Shown: positions 1-12,329, counted from the stretch's first letter. The stretch is 64,000 bases of DNA from Anthoceros angustus (GCA_010909165.1 MU008156.1:434001-498000); one strand, 5' to 3'. Translations and numbers: made by a program. Notes: generated from the sequence alone by a model not told the origin.

Positions 1-245
1 GCTTCCCGGCATAGATATTGCGGTTGCTGCGTGTTCGGTCGTGAATGCCTCGGTATCGGCCTGACCAACCTCAGCACTTCTCGGTATCGGCAGTTTAGCA
101 GCTGAGATTCGGCATCCTTGGCCTTATCGGTCGAGCGGGCTGGTTGCTGCTGTGCATCCGTTCAGGCTCCACAACTGGACGTATGCGCGCCGTGGGGGAT
201 ATCGTCTCGCCGATTGCGTGCAATTTTTGCTCAGGAGAGTGAGGC

Positions 246-1644
246 ATGCCTCGTACTGTGGCGTGGCTGTTGCTGCGCTTGTTTCACTTGATCTTTCGGA
301 TCGTGAACTGGATCGCGCACTACGCTGATCGGTGCGCCCGCCTGCTCAGAGCTAGTCCGTCGGAATATTTGAGGAACGGGTTTAATCAGAAGAAGGGACC
401 CTGGAGTGTGGCAGTGGTGCTGGAGAGCGCGGAGGTTCTCGGCCAGGAGATAAAGATTCTGGAGCTGCTGCAGTGGTTGGCGGCTGCCAGGGTTCAGCAT
501 GTCTCGCTATATGACGTGAAAGGTAGCATTTGATCTCATTCGCACGCTGACACAGTCAACTGGCAGTCGTCTTCCTGAGGGTTTAGGGTTCTTCATTCAG
601 GTTTTTCAAAAGAATATCTGACGTTTGTCCCCGTCTAGGAGTCTTGAAGAATCTGCAGGAGGATTTTGAGAAGGCGCTGGACTGTAGCTGTGGTGAGGAT
701 CAGAAGTTGTCTTTCCACTCGCCTAGAAAGGTTAGCTACTTGATCCTTTTCTAGCTTTTGAAAGTCAAGGTTGTTAGAGGTAAGGGTGTCCCCCGCATTG
801 GGAGAACAGTCCTCGCAGCCTTGAAGCGGATTTCAGACAGTTTACATTCCCAAATCTTCTGGTCTGGAAGATCAGACAGTTTTGCTCCGACTGGAGCTCT
901 GCCTAAAGTGCTCACAACCAAAAGTTTTTTTTGTGTGTGGTATTGGTTAGTGTAGTACTTGCTTGTGTTTAACTGCTGCTTGTCTGAACTCAAATGAAAA
1001 ATCAGGCAGGGCTTGTATTTCAGCTCTCTAACCTGTCCTCTGCTTGCGCAAACAGGAGGTCATGAAAGTGGAGCTTCTCTCTCGTGAGGATGGAAGAGAG
1101 GCCATTGTGATGGCTGCCAGGCATATTTGCAGTGGCGCCTTAAAAGCCCATGCACACGGGAAGGAGTTGAAGAAAAAACTCTCAGAAGCTGATGTAGATG
1201 CAAGTTTGCTGGCAACAGGTAAAAGGAGTTTCAAAAGATGTGTCGTGATCTACTTTCCTGTGCAGCGTTGTCTCACAACAGTGCTAAACCTTCTGACAGG
1301 ATATGTAGGCCCAGAACCAGATTTGCTTCTTTCTTTCGGCACAACAAAATCCCTCCTCGGCTTTCCTCCCTGGCGGTTGCGGTTAACAGAGATAGTGTAA
1401 GGAGCTTCCCCTTGTTGGTTTCTTGAGACTTGTGTACGCTCGGAAAGATTTCTGTACCGACTGTCTACTGTCGGTCTGCCGTTTAAGAGCTGCATTGCTG
1501 GAAGGTTGACCTCCTGGTGCCACCGAAACTCATCCTAGACATGTTTTGGACAGGCACATGGGGCGGTTCAGAGACCTGACAGCACCTTTGTTCACCTCAG
1601 CCCTTGAGGAGTTCGCTCAGAAAACCCAGAGATATGGGAGATAG
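246..1644 (+). CDS. NUS1: NUS1/LEW1-type subunit of dehydrodolichyl diphosphate synthase
   Basis: Five exons read through cleanly: 246-522, 639-730, 1056-1218, 1300-1396, 1554-1644 (239 aa), all with GT-AG introns and matching phases. The N-terminus is a hydrophobic, membrane-associated helix. It is followed by segments typical of the plant LEW1/Nogo-B-receptor family: VVLESAEVLGQ, LELLQWLAAARVQHVSLYD, then PDLLLSFG and the FPPWRLRLTEIVHMG block near the C-terminus. The protein ends in RYGR, fitting the terminal RxG motif of NgBR/NUS1 proteins, which completes the active site of the partner cis-prenyltransferase. Expected role: the non-catalytic partner at the ER membrane in dolichol chain elongation, needed for protein N-glycosylation. 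I chose the start at 246 because it opens the hydrophobic helix. The last junction (donor GTAAGG at 1397) is the one that preserves the family block. It is not functionally related to its neighbours. Confidence 0.87.
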
Positions 1645-2189
1645 GTCTGCCGATACACAAGCCTGGCCTCTAAACGTAACCTCAGGCCGATGACTTTTCC
1701 AGTGAACAGGTGCGTAGAATTTTGGGTGCTGACAATGGCTTTTTCCATCTCTGAGTGTCACAAACTAAAAACTTGTTTGTTCGTTGCAGGGCACGTTTCT
1801 CAGCGAGGTGGATAACCAGGGACAATCTGTATCCATACGCCTACCAGGATTGAAAGGAAAAATTGTTTAGCCATTTGTACAATACATATGTACTATGTTT
1901 CCGCCGCTCATTACAGATTATGAGTGCCGATAATTGAGACTTCGAACTACTCGTTCGACGCTGTTGCCTACCATTTTACAGAAACCGTTGTCGCGGCAGA
2001 GCCCTATCTCCTGGCTTCCATTTTTCGCATTGCAGCCTGGGGTGGCTTCCAGGGCTGTGTTCTGAGACATTTTGCTGGAGCATTAGGCGTTTATATAACA
2101 GAGATTCTGAGGCCCAAGACTTGTCATTCTTTTAAAACTCACTGCACTTATCCTGGCATCTTGGCATCCAGTTCGTGGGATCCGAGCTT
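1645..2189. other. Spacer after NUS1
   Basis: This holds the likely 3' untranslated region of the NUS1 gene, then ordinary spacer. I see no coding signal: the open frame from 1924 has no family resemblance. Confidence 0.4.
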
Positions 2190-2510
2190 GGAACAGCCTG
2201 TCCACCTGCACCAGCATTGTGGGTGTTGGGCACCCACGGATACATTACCCCATGTAGAACAGTAGAAACCGAATCAGTGCTGAGCATGACCTGCGGGCAT
2301 GGCGACATTGACAAGGTATGGCTCCAGTGTTCCACCCTGAAAGTCGCAGAGAAGAGCGATTGTCACGACATCGGTGTGGTACTTGTAGAGCCTTTGACGG
2401 GAAGCCTCACCCATGGATCCTTGTTGCGCCGCCATGGGGTAAGCGTTGTATGTAACAGGGATGAGGCAGAGAGCATCGGACGAGCGAATCGACCCCTTCC
2501 GTGAGACATC
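2190..2510 (+). pseudogene. Relic of an LRR receptor-kinase catalytic domain
   Basis: The stretch aligns by eye with the kinase gene at 13.6-17.3 kb. Around 2190-2250 it resembles the activation-segment exon (16810-16864, encoding [17 protein letters not shown]). Around 2285-2320 it resembles the following intron end (16927-16960). Around 2335-2510 it resembles the next exon, with traces of [19 protein letters not shown]. Frames are broken and no ORF spans it. Because the intron is preserved, this is a DNA-level duplicate rather than a retrocopy. No other part of a kinase gene was found nearby. Confidence 0.75.
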
Positions 2511-2989
2511 GAAGAAGCTGTTCTGCCCTTGCCCGCGCATAGAAGCACAGAAAGTATGGCAAGACAAAAACTTCAACGTCGCTTCTTGCAATCTGGCACG
2601 AACTCATGAGCAACAACAGACACTCGGAACCTATCGTTATGATCGCATTGTTTGTCCGACTGTCTGGCGTGTGCGTGAGAGTTGTACAGCTTTTCAGGGG
2701 TAGGGCCATGAACACACATTTGTCAAGACAGAAAACAACGGATGTGCCGCAGTACTTGGGGCAACGGTAGGTCGTATTGATGTGCACTCCCTGGTCCCAG
2801 ACCGGCCTACCATAAACAGATCCACGCACATGAAACAATTCTGCATCGCACGATACAAGCTTACAGACAGGCCTCGCCAGAGCCCAGCTGACAACGCTGC
2901 CGCTGCTGTTGCTGTCAGGATTCCAGCAGCAGTTTGAGGATGTTTACCAACTACCGTTCACGTCTCGGTTGCAAGCAAGCTTCATAGCT
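2511..2989. other. Spacer, no recognised feature
   Basis: Only short overlapping frames on both strands are open here and none has a recognisable family motif. It may include further decayed kinase-gene flank, but I cannot support that. Confidence 0.3.
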
Positions 2990-3084
2990 CCGTGCTGCAT
3001 TGGAATTCCACTGTGGTCGCTGTCGTGATGGACACAGTGTGTCCATCACGACAGCGACCACTGTGGAATTCCAATGCAACACGG
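2990..3084. repeat. Near-perfect inverted repeat (47 bp arms, 1 bp centre)
   Basis: The left arm at 2990-3036 and the right arm at 3038-3084 are reverse complements apart from about three mismatches, with a single base between them. Transcribed, this would fold into one long hairpin. It lies about 0.5 kb upstream of PPO1. No coding potential or transposon target-site duplication was recognised. Confidence 0.9.
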
Positions 3085-3596
3085 AGTCAGCGGAGTTTGT
3101 CAGTCAGTCTTAAAAAGTGGCCACGGAGACAAACAGATGGTGCCTTTGCTTAATCAAGCTTGCACTGGAACGAATTGATCATCACGGTATATAAATCAAC
3201 ATTCGTAAATGGTTCAGAATTTGATATCTGCTAGACTCTTCCACAACTTCTGAGGATACAGTACCAATAGAGGGTGATGGTGCTGAATTCGCCTGTTGGG
3301 AAGCTCCTGAGTAATCTCTTCTCGCAAAATTCCATGGTGGTTTCATTCCGACTAATATATGCTTAGTGAGGCTGCGAGCTATGATGTGGAAATTCGGAAC
3401 AGTCCGCTGAGTCGTGTGAGTGGTTGCTACCCTTGTTGTTGTTACCGTCCTAAGCAGCTGTGAAATCTCCATCTCTGTCAGCATATCATGTCGGTTGTTG
3501 AAGAAGTGGAGCAAGTATATGTTAATGTGCGGCCAGTCTGACCTACATAAACCTTCCAGCTCGATGATTGATTTCTCTACACTTGTCTACAACAGG

Positions 3597-5754
3597 ATGA
3601 AGAGCTCTAGTATGAGGCTAGCACTGGCCTTGATGCATGCCGTCGCACACCTCCTTGTCAGCTCTGGCCGAGTGTGTGGCGATCCCATCCCCGCGCCGGA
3701 GCTGGAAAAGTGTCATCCAGGAGCAGTCGACTACCCACATCTGCACATACCCATAGAATGTTGCCCAGTGCTACCGACCAGGCCCGTTGTGGAGTTCTCC
3801 TTTGCCAGCCTAGAAAATTGGCCCATGAGAGTGCGTCCGCCTGCACACAAGCTCGACCCGGCTGCATCTGCCCGCCTGAATCGAGCCTACCAGCTCATGA
3901 AGAGCCTGCCCGACGACGACCCCCGCTCCCTGGTGCAGCAGCAGAGGATGCACTGCGCCTACTGCTCCAGCTCCTTCCCCAGCCCCTGGAACACCTCCGA
4001 GTCTTTGCAGGTACGTTGCTCTGCAGTTACATACATCTCAGTGGTCATGTTGTCTGGAGACTGGCATGGGATCATGCATCCATTGACATCAATCCCGAGG
4101 AGGACTTGCTGATCGATCTTGTTCAAAAACAGATTCACTGGTCATGGCTGCTGCTGCCCTGGCACCGCTGGTTCCTCTACTTCCATGAGAGGATTCTCGC
4201 TTCGCTGCTGGAAGACCGCACCTTTGCTCTGCCCTTCTGGAACTGGGACAACCAGAGAATCGATGTGCAGACAGACGAAAATGGTCAGTTACAGTACATG
4301 CCCGGCACCTTCCCCTTAGCCTACTGCGAGGAGGAGTTTCTAGGCAATGTCGAAAGAACCAAACAGCGACTACCTCCTGCTCGGGTGGATTTGAGCTTCA
4401 ACCCCTTACGGAACGGAGGAGAGCCACCCAATGCTTCCATCGAGCAGCCACGCCAGAGCAACCTGAACATCATGCATCAGGTATGTGTTCTCACAGGCAT
4501 GCCAGGAGCCATCAACTGAAGTCCTCTTGATTTCAACAAAATCGTTTCTCACCTGAGTGATGTGCCCTGCCAGGTGATGGTAAGCGCAGGCACGACACCT
4601 CCCCTGTTCGAGGGACAACCCTACCGGTACGGGGACAGCCAAGAGCCTTCCCTAACCTCCTTCCTATTCGGGACCTTGGAAGGCGGGCCTCATGGCAACA
4701 TTCATATCTGGATCGGCGACGAGAACACACCGGACTACGCTCTCATGGGAAACGTGGGGGTTTCGGGAGCAGATCCTGCCTTCTACATCCACCATGCCAA
4801 TGTTGACCGCCTGTGGGAGGTACTGGTGGTCCTCTGCATGATCCCTGACTCACGAAATTGCCCTTATCGGACCCCATGACACTGATGCTTCCAAGAGCAG
4901 GTGTGGAAAACCATTCCTGGCGGATGGAGACACAACAGTGGCGACCCTGACTGGCTCAACTCCCAGTTCGTCTTCTATGACGAGAACGCCGACCTGGTAT
5001 GCCAGACCTAACACGCGCGCCTGCACACCACACCACCGCTGCAGAATCAAGAACAAAAAAGATCCTCTGATGAAAATCCCTGCTCCCATCTGCAGGTAAG
5101 AGTGCGCATCGCTGATGGTTTGGACATCGCGCAGCTGCGATACCGTTACGAATCCGTGCAGGATGGTGACAACGAGTGGATGACATACAACGCGCCGAGT
5201 TGCTCCAGTTTGTCGGAATTGGAACTTCCCTCCTGGCTGTCAAAGCTTCCCAACACGACGCAGAGCGTGGTGGTGGTGGGAGACGCGCCCGTCACGATCG
5301 CCATCGCCAGGCCGCAGCCTTCAGGTGGGATCTGCAGAGAGCCGGGGCGAAAGTGGTTAAGTGGTGACCGACTGAGAGGTCAGTGGTTAAGTGTTGACCG
5401 GCTGAGAGTTATGTTTGATCCGGATGACCCACAGGAGGCGCGTGTGAGGAGGTTCTGGTGTTGGACGGAGTGAGAGCGGAGTGGAGGCAGCCGGTGCACC
5501 TCGAGGTTTACCTGATGCTGTCGGGGAAGCCATCCACCGTTTGCGCCGAGCTTGCCGGTATCCTAACCAGCCCGGCTTACCACGGTCAGGGGCGCGCCTT
5601 CGGGCTGCGTCTCGCCATCGGCAACAAGCTCCGCCAGTTGCGAGCGGCCGGTCTACGGCGCCTGGCCGTCACGCTCCAGGCTGGGCCACAGCATCCCGCA
5701 TCCCGGCCCATCACGATCGACAGCGTCCGCATTGAATTGGTGCCAGCCTCGTAG
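3597..5754 (+). CDS. PPO: Secreted polyphenol oxidase (PPO1)
   Basis: Six exons: 3597-4010, 4133-4480, 4574-4819, 4901-4996, 5096-5324, 5435-5754, giving 550 aa. A hydrophobic N-terminus (MRLALALMHAV) suggests a secretory signal peptide rather than a plastid transit peptide. The CuA site has His119 in HCAYC (whose Cys is the usual thioether partner), His140 in IHWSW and His149 in PWHRW. The CuB site has His294, His298 and the HH pair 327-328 in YIHHANVDRLW. A PPO1_DWL segment ([18 protein letters not shown]) and a C-terminal KFDV-type domain follow. Type-3 copper PPOs oxidise o-diphenols, and sometimes monophenols, to quinones. Compared with PPO4 and PPO5 it has an extra intron in the last exon and a canonical GT donor after exon 2, so it is the most diverged intact copy. 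An in-frame ATG at 3612 is an alternative start. Confidence 0.93.
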
Positions 5755-6173
5755 CGTCGCCTGTCGCCTTAGTACATAATTAGTGTGTAGCGTGCACGAT
5801 GAGACGCCAACACAAGACTCGTGTGTGGAACGTAACGTAACGCTGGTCTCGAACGATTTTGCGAAACGCGAATTTTGATTCGCGACTCTGTTGCTCCCGC
5901 CACCGGGAATTTGGAACATCGGTGTCAGACTGACCGCTTCCAATTATGTGCTGCTCCTTGAGGATGGGGGATGGGTTGGAAATTCTTCCCAGAGCGTGTG
6001 GCAACTCCGCGCATCTCTTGTTCTTGCATCTGTGTCGGTGAAGGTAAAGCGGACTGCAAGATTGCGGGGTTTCCAGCCCGCTATTTAGGAGGTGTTGTGT
6101 GCCATGGAGGTTCTGTGACGGCTTCTGGCCTCGGTTTGGTTGTGGTTTTCATTCCTTCTGCGGAGGCGGTGCG
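5755..6173. other. Spacer between PPO1 and the next gene
   Basis: This should hold the PPO1 3' end and the promoter and leader of the next gene. An in-frame ATG at 6099 and another ATG at 6103 precede the chosen start, so a longer N-terminus or an upstream ORF is possible. Nothing else is recognised. Confidence 0.35.
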
Positions 6174-7407
6174 ATGGAGGTGGAAAACGCGTATTACTTG
6201 AGGTGCAGGAAAGACGCACAATGCAAGTGCAGGATGTGTGAGGAAAGCATTGATGCTACCAAGGACCTGAGGTCTGCCAGCCAGCGGCTGTTCCAGCCTG
6301 TCTCCAGTCAACCTAGTGAAGCTGACAGCGTGTCTGGCCTGGAGCAAGGTCCCTCCAAGGTTAAGGTGGGAGCTGGTAAGGCGGTGAGCAAGGAGCGTGT
6401 AGCAACAGTGGAGGAGGAGGAAGTGCACTCATCCATGACCGGAGAGAGGATAGAGTTGGAGAGAGGGGCCAAGTTTGAGGAGACAAGGCAGAGTGTGAGA
6501 AAGCCTTCGAAGCGGGGTTCTGCGTTTTGGAACCGTTTGCAGGGATTGTGGCCTGTTGGATTGCTGGTACTGGTGATTGTCTTGGAGCTCTCCTGGCCGT
6601 GGGCTACAATGGCAGCCTTAGCGCAGCAGCTTAGTGCAGATTTTGTAATGCATCTTGGTGAACAGTCACGAATTAGGGCAAATGTTGCAGACCGCCTCAA
6701 GGTTGTGGAACGGCAGCTTTCCCTGGCTGTCCCTGAAGAAATTGTTGTCAATTGCACGGGAGGTGAATCGAACTGGGAGCTGATTGATGTATGTTATGTT
6801 CCTTGTTGGATTTCGAGCTCTTCGTCATATTTCCTCGCTGACCTCTGTCCGATAGTGAGTTTTCTTAATTGCTACTGGATGAATTGCAGAGCGGAAGTTT
6901 GGTCCATTCTACCTGCGAGCTGTTTTCTTCAACAGCCGAAAAGGTTGCTGTTTGGGGTTACCCTCTCCAGACAGCCGGTCTCTTAGGCCGCTCGATTGTG
7001 GACCGTTCCTTCTACGTTCTGTCAGGACGTGTGCTGGAGGTATGGTGCTCCACACCTTGGTTTTCCATCCTGCCTTATGTCATGCCTGCTGTATCCCATG
7101 GGGTCATCACAATACGAGCTTAATAACATGGTTCATTTGCTGACAGTGGCAAGAGGGAAGGATGGAGTATGTACTCCACGGTGAAGGTGATAGATGGATG
7201 CATTCAAGGTGGGCTGCATCTGCCATTCACCTGGATCCTAACACATGGCTGCTGGAGTATCGTCCTTTCGTCTTTTCTGGTCGTTTTGATGCGCTGCTGC
7301 ATCGGCTGCAATTCCTATCTCCATCAGCACAGGCGAAACTGAAAGAGGTGAAAAATGTAGCAGCCCGTTTAGCCTCTGGGCAGGCTCCTCGACTTCTTCC
7401 CAGGTAG
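6174..7407 (+). CDS. Unidentified plant single-pass membrane protein
   Basis: Three exons (6174-6788, 6890-7039, 7147-7407) give 341 aa in matching phases. The N-terminus carries a Cys-rich block (YLRCRKDAQCKCRMCEES, residues 8-25). A charged, low-complexity stretch follows, then one hydrophobic segment at about residues 125-149. The rest forms a C-terminal domain with one potential N-glycosylation site (NCT), a WGYPLQTAGLL segment and a HLDPNTWLLEYRPF segment. The layout suggests a membrane-anchored protein with its C-terminal domain on the lumenal or outer side. I have a loose memory of similar uncharacterised plant proteins but cannot name the family, and I assign no function. An in-frame ATG at 6099 would add 25 residues; I prefer 6174 because it sits just before the Cys-rich block. 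Confidence 0.72.
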
Positions 7408-8339
7408 CCATCCAGGCAAGACCTGGGCCTTTCTTGCAGGACATGTACAGACGTTTACAACGTAAAAACCTATTATTCCGATTTCTTCAGCTGTAGTACT
7501 TTTTGGATCAATATGAGGCACTTTATTCAATAAATAGACATGGGATGGAACCTATCTACCATAGAACAGTATGGTAGTACCGGAGTAAGGATGGAGGAGT
7601 GATCCTCCGCTCACCCATACTCCATACCCAGGCTCCATACCTTGCGTTACGATGGAGCAGTTATGTTGCATGCAAATAATGGAGAAACATAGACCAATGC
7701 GGAACCTAGAGTTTATTGAAGAAAAAGAGATGGAAATCCCATCTACCCTGAGACAAAGGGGACTATTTTGGTACACCCATTTCAAGTAATGGAGTATGTA
7801 CAACATTATGCCATCCATTTTTCAGCTATCAATATTTTCATATATATATATTAGGCTATCTGGACATTTTCCGAATTCATATTTTCGTGCCATTATGACT
7901 TATTTCCAGCAGCTGATATTATGGAATACCTGTTTTTGGATTTATCGATGGCCGTTTTTCAGTTTTTATATTTTGTTATTTGGGCTTGATTTTCATATTT
8001 GCCTTAATCCATACATTTATCAACTTAAGTTTGGACTATGTTTTAGGCTCCTAGTCTTCATTAAGAGAGAGTTAGGGTTAGCTACTTAGCTCATTAAATA
8101 GCTGATTTTCATCCCTATTTCATAGTGAGTGGGAGTGATAAAATACATTATATATTAGGGCACTATTCATTAGGGCTTTATTAAATCCTAGAATTAATAT
8201 TATTTAATTCTGGTTAGAGGTAGTTATAATATTTGGTTATTTAGTTATTTAGTTACAATAACTTATAACCAACTCATATAAATATTATGTACTTTCTATC
8301 ATGAGAATGAATGCATAAGATCCTTTGGACAAGTCCTTG
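7408..8339. other. AT-rich spacer
   Basis: The AT content rises sharply after the last gene. Short open frames such as 7796-8089 look like chance in low-GC DNA. No RNA gene or transposon ends were recognised. Confidence 0.4.
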
Positions 8340-8720
8340 ATTCTTGATTGCGGGGCCTGGTCTTCTCGGGCCTGGTACCCTCGTGTGGGTTGTTCCATGA
8401 TTCTCGATCGCGGGACCTACTTCCCCTGGGCCTAGTTGTTCCCTGATTCTCGATGGCAGGATCTAGTCCCCCTGGGCCTAGTTGTTCCCTAATTCTCCAT
8501 GGCGGAACCTAGTCCCCCTAGGGCCCCCCTAGGCCTAGTTGTTCCATGTTTCTCGATTACGGGACCTAGTCCCTGGGCCTGGTGCCCTCCTATGGGTTGT
8601 TACCCGATTCTCAATCGCGGAGCCTAGTCCCCTTGGGCCTGGTAACCTCCTATGGGTTATTTCTCTTTAGCTCGGGGTAAATGGGATTTCCCATCTCCCT
8701 CCTATGGTCCCCTTGGGCCT
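8340..8720 (+). repeat. Degenerate minisatellite, roughly 46-57 bp unit
   Basis: Six or more imperfect direct units share the core GATTCTCGAT, then GGACCTAGTCCCC, then GGGCCTAGTTGTTCC. The spacing varies because units carry small indels. The 3' units are included in the larger duplication that follows. Confidence 0.8.
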
Positions 8721-11645
8721 GGTGCCCTCCTATGGGTTCTTCCCCTTTATCTCGGGTAAATGAGATTTCTCATCTCCCTCTTATGGGTTGCTTCCTTTAT
8801 TTCCCGTCTCCCTCTTATGGGTTGCTCCAGGCTCAGACAGGTGCGTGCAACAAGGTGCTGCCATGGCTCGTCTCAAGGTGCCCAGGATTACTGGAAAAAA
8901 AACCGGGAGGAGGTTGTCCCGCGAGGTATGCATTTGCATTCATATGAGCACTTCCTCAACAGACAACCAAGCAAAACAAATCTAATACGCAAGTATAGGT
9001 GCAAACCAATAACAATAGGAGAGAGTAGATCACACGTCGTGACACAAACACACTCTCCCCACGAGAACAACACACATCGCTCTCGGAGTCATAGCTTTGG
9101 CCTCCTCACAACACTCTTGCATTGCATATCGAGAGGATAAGCTATCATACGAGCTTGTCCTCTGTGAAAGGGTCTATATATACTAACCCTTGGCATCTGC
9201 ATATGCCAGAAATATCCTAAGAATATACCATAATATGCCTAGGCAAGTAATACATACCTTATCCACTTAGCTATTGCTAATCATGTTTGATTCACAATAA
9301 TTAATGCTTAATTAACATAAACATTTTAGATTAATTAATAGTGATTACTTACTTACATTTAAGTAATTATATTAATTAATGCTAATCAAACACTAAACCC
9401 AAGTGCGAGATTAGCGTCCACGGCATGACAAGGTTGTCATCACGCCCCGGCGGGCCTAGTGCCCATAGTCGCCACACTTCCTCTCAATACCGATGTGCCC
9501 GCAGCAAGTTCACCAGGCATCCGGAAAAAAAGAACGAAGGAGCACTCTTGACCAGTTGCCGTGCACTCGCAGCCTTTGTTTGTGGAGACATCACCTGTCC
9601 GGCGCACACGTCCTAGGCCCCCTGCACCAGCTACTATTGTCATCCTTCTATCCTCATTTGAGAGTCAAGGTAAGGAGGAAGAGGAGGAGAAAGGATATGA
9701 TGACTTCCACACAAGTTCAGAACGCTCCGTAGATCAAGGTGAGAGAGCCAGGGTCTTGACGTAGTCGATGTCATGCTGAGGGCACTATCCTATGGTTGAT
9801 GCTGAGCAGCTTTGGATATCCAAGTCAATGAGGGCAGGACAACCTGTGTTCTTGCTTGGCCAGGTAATTAGGGAAGCTGAGGTCCTGAGGAAGAATTGCG
9901 CGCACAAGCACCATTGTCTGCAGCATGTGGCATCGCCATACACACAGCATGAGCAGGCGCCCTTGCTGAAGTCTGCTTCCAAAATGCGCCTTCTAATATC
10001 CTCCTTACTGACCAAGGGTCTGCACATGTTGTCTACTAGATTTGATATGCCTGCACATGGCCAAAAAGCAAGGCAACTAACGGGTCTAGATGGATTTGGG
10101 CATGGCGGAACCTAGTCCCCTAGGCCCCTAGGCCTAGTTGTTCCATGTTTCTCGATTACGGGACCTAGTCACAGGCCTGCCCTCCTATGGGTTGTTACCC
10201 GATTCTCAATCGAGCCTAGTCCCCTTGGGCTGGTAACCTCCTATGGGTTATTTCTCTTTAGCTCGGGGTAAATGGGGTTCCCATCTCCCTCCTATGGTCC
10301 CCTTGGGCTGGTGCCCTCCTATGGGTTCTTCCTTTATCTCGGGGTAAATGAGATTTCTCATCTCCCTCTTATGGGTTGCTTCCTTTATTTCCGTCTCCCT
10401 CTTGTGGGTTGCTCCAGCTCGACAGTGCGTGCAACAAGGTCTTGCCATGGCTCGTCTCAAGGTGCCAGGATTCTTGGAAAAAAAAACCGGAGGAGGTTGT
10501 CCCTGAGGTATGCATTTGCATTCATGAGCACTTCCTCAACGGACAACCAAGCAAAACAAATCTAATACATAGTATAGGTGCAAACCAATAACAATAGGAG
10601 AGAGTAGATCACACGTCGTGACACAAACACACTCTCCCCACGAGAACAACACACATCGCTCTCGGAGTCATAGCTTTGGCCTCCTCACAACACTCTTGCA
10701 TTGCATATCGAGAGGATAAGCTATCATACGAGCTTGTCCTCTGTGAAAGGGTCTATATATACTAACCCTTGGCATCTGCATATGCCAGAAATATCCTAAG
10801 AATATACCATAATATGCCTAGGCAAGTAATACACTTCTGCTTATCCACTTAGCTATTGCTAATCATGTTTGATTCACAATAATTAATGCTTAATTAACAT
10901 AAACATTTTAGATTAATTAATAGTGATTACTTACTTACATTTAAGTAATTATATTAATTAATGCTAATCAAACACTAAACCCAAGTGCAGAGATTAGCGT
11001 CACACGGCATGACAAGGTTGTCATCGCCGACGCCGCGCCGAGGCGGGCCTAGTGCCCATAGTCGCCACACTTCCTCTCAATACCGATGTGCCCGCAGCAA
11101 GTTCACCAGGCATCCGGAAAAAAAGAACGAAGGAGCACTCTTGACCAGTTGCCGTGCACTCGCAACCTTTGTTTGTGGAGACATCACGTCCGCTCCTAGG
11201 CCCCTGCACTACTATTGTCATCCTTCTATCCTCATTTGAGAGTCAAGGTAAGGAGGAAGAGGAGGAGAAAGGATATGATGACTTCCACAAGTTGAGCTCC
11301 GTAGATCAAGGTGAGAGAGCGTGGTCTTGGCGTAGTCGATGTCATGCTGAGGGCACTATCCTATGGTTGATGCTGAGCAGCTTTGGATATCCAAGTCAAT
11401 GAGGGCAGGACAACCTGTGTTCTTGCTTGGCGTGGTGGGCGAGGTCCCGAGGAAGAATTGCGCGCACAAGCACCATTGTCTGCAGCATGTGGCATCGCCA
11501 TACACACAGCAGCGCCTTGCTGTCGCTTCCAAAATCGCCTTCTAATATCCATCACCAAGGGTGCACATGTTGTCTACTAGATTTGATATGCCTGCACATG
11601 GCCAAAAAGCAAGGCAACTAACGGGTCTAGATGGATTTGGGCATG
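8499..11645 (+). repeat. Direct tandem duplication of a ~1.6 kb non-coding segment
   Basis: Copy 1 (about 8499-10103) and copy 2 (about 10104-11645) are collinear. Both begin at a CATGGCGGAACCTAGTCCCC motif and end at GGGTCTAGATGGATTTGGG. Copy 2 is shorter because of many small scattered losses, while long blocks in between are identical (for example the AT-rich block around 9230-9410 against 10815-10985). Open frames inside it are shared shadows without protein-family resemblance. The original element could be a transposon fragment, but no terminal repeats or coding domain support that. Confidence 0.88.
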
Positions 11646-12190
11646 ACTGGATGAGGTGTAAGGATCTATTGCTAACCATGTCTAATCAATGTATTTATGG
11701 GCTTGTTTTCCAAGTGTATTCCCATGAAACAAGGGAACAATGCTCGAGAAAAAGGGAATGAGCAGGAAAAAGGTAAGTTGGACAGAAATTGATTTTCCTT
11801 CAATGAACTGAGATGAGAACTCCCCCTTTTTGTTCTCAAATATATATGAAATCAACTGACTAACCTAATTTTACTGTCATGTTTATGCAGCTGATACTAC
11901 TACTAACACACCCTGGCCAACATGCGATAAAGGAGTAACGACAAATCCTGTAATTGACAACATGAGATTATATAAACCTGCCCTGCTCCCACCTAGGAAT
12001 GCTCTTTGAATCAACTCCCCAATCAATAGTCAAGTCTATTGTTTGCCACAAACATTCTAGAATCCTTTTTCCTTCTCCCCTTTGGAATAAGGGGACCCCC
12101 TTCTCGAGCCAATTTCTTTTGTTTTATTGTGAATTTTCATGAAATAAATTTATTATATATAATTAGTATATATTATGAGTGTACGGCACT

Positions 12191-12195
<5 letters not shown>
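11646..12195. other. AT-rich spacer
   Basis: Nothing is recognised beyond AT-rich low-complexity DNA leading into the dinucleotide tract. Confidence 0.3.

Positions 12196-12222
<27 letters not shown>
12196..12222. repeat. (AT)n microsatellite
   Basis: An uninterrupted alternating TA run of about 26 bp. Confidence 0.95.
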
Positions 12223-12226
<4 letters not shown>

Positions 12227-12329
12227 CCTTTGAAGATTGTGTTTAGATGATGGTTCATGTGGATCTAATGAGACTCTTTTTTTGGAGGGGATTCTCTCTA
12301 AAAAGAAACTCGTTTGAATGACTCAACTG

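Noticed and set aside
2990-3084. A microRNA precursor
   Set aside because: The arms are almost perfectly paired along their whole length without the bulges usual for plant precursors; no small RNA evidence is available. It is kept only as an inverted repeat.
8340-8720. A CRISPR-like array
   Set aside because: The units are contiguous and degenerate with no unique spacers, and the DNA is clearly eukaryotic.
8681-11761. Several 60-126 codon open frames in the 1.6 kb duplication
   Set aside because: Equivalent frames in the two copies are disrupted differently by small indels with no sign of protein-level constraint.
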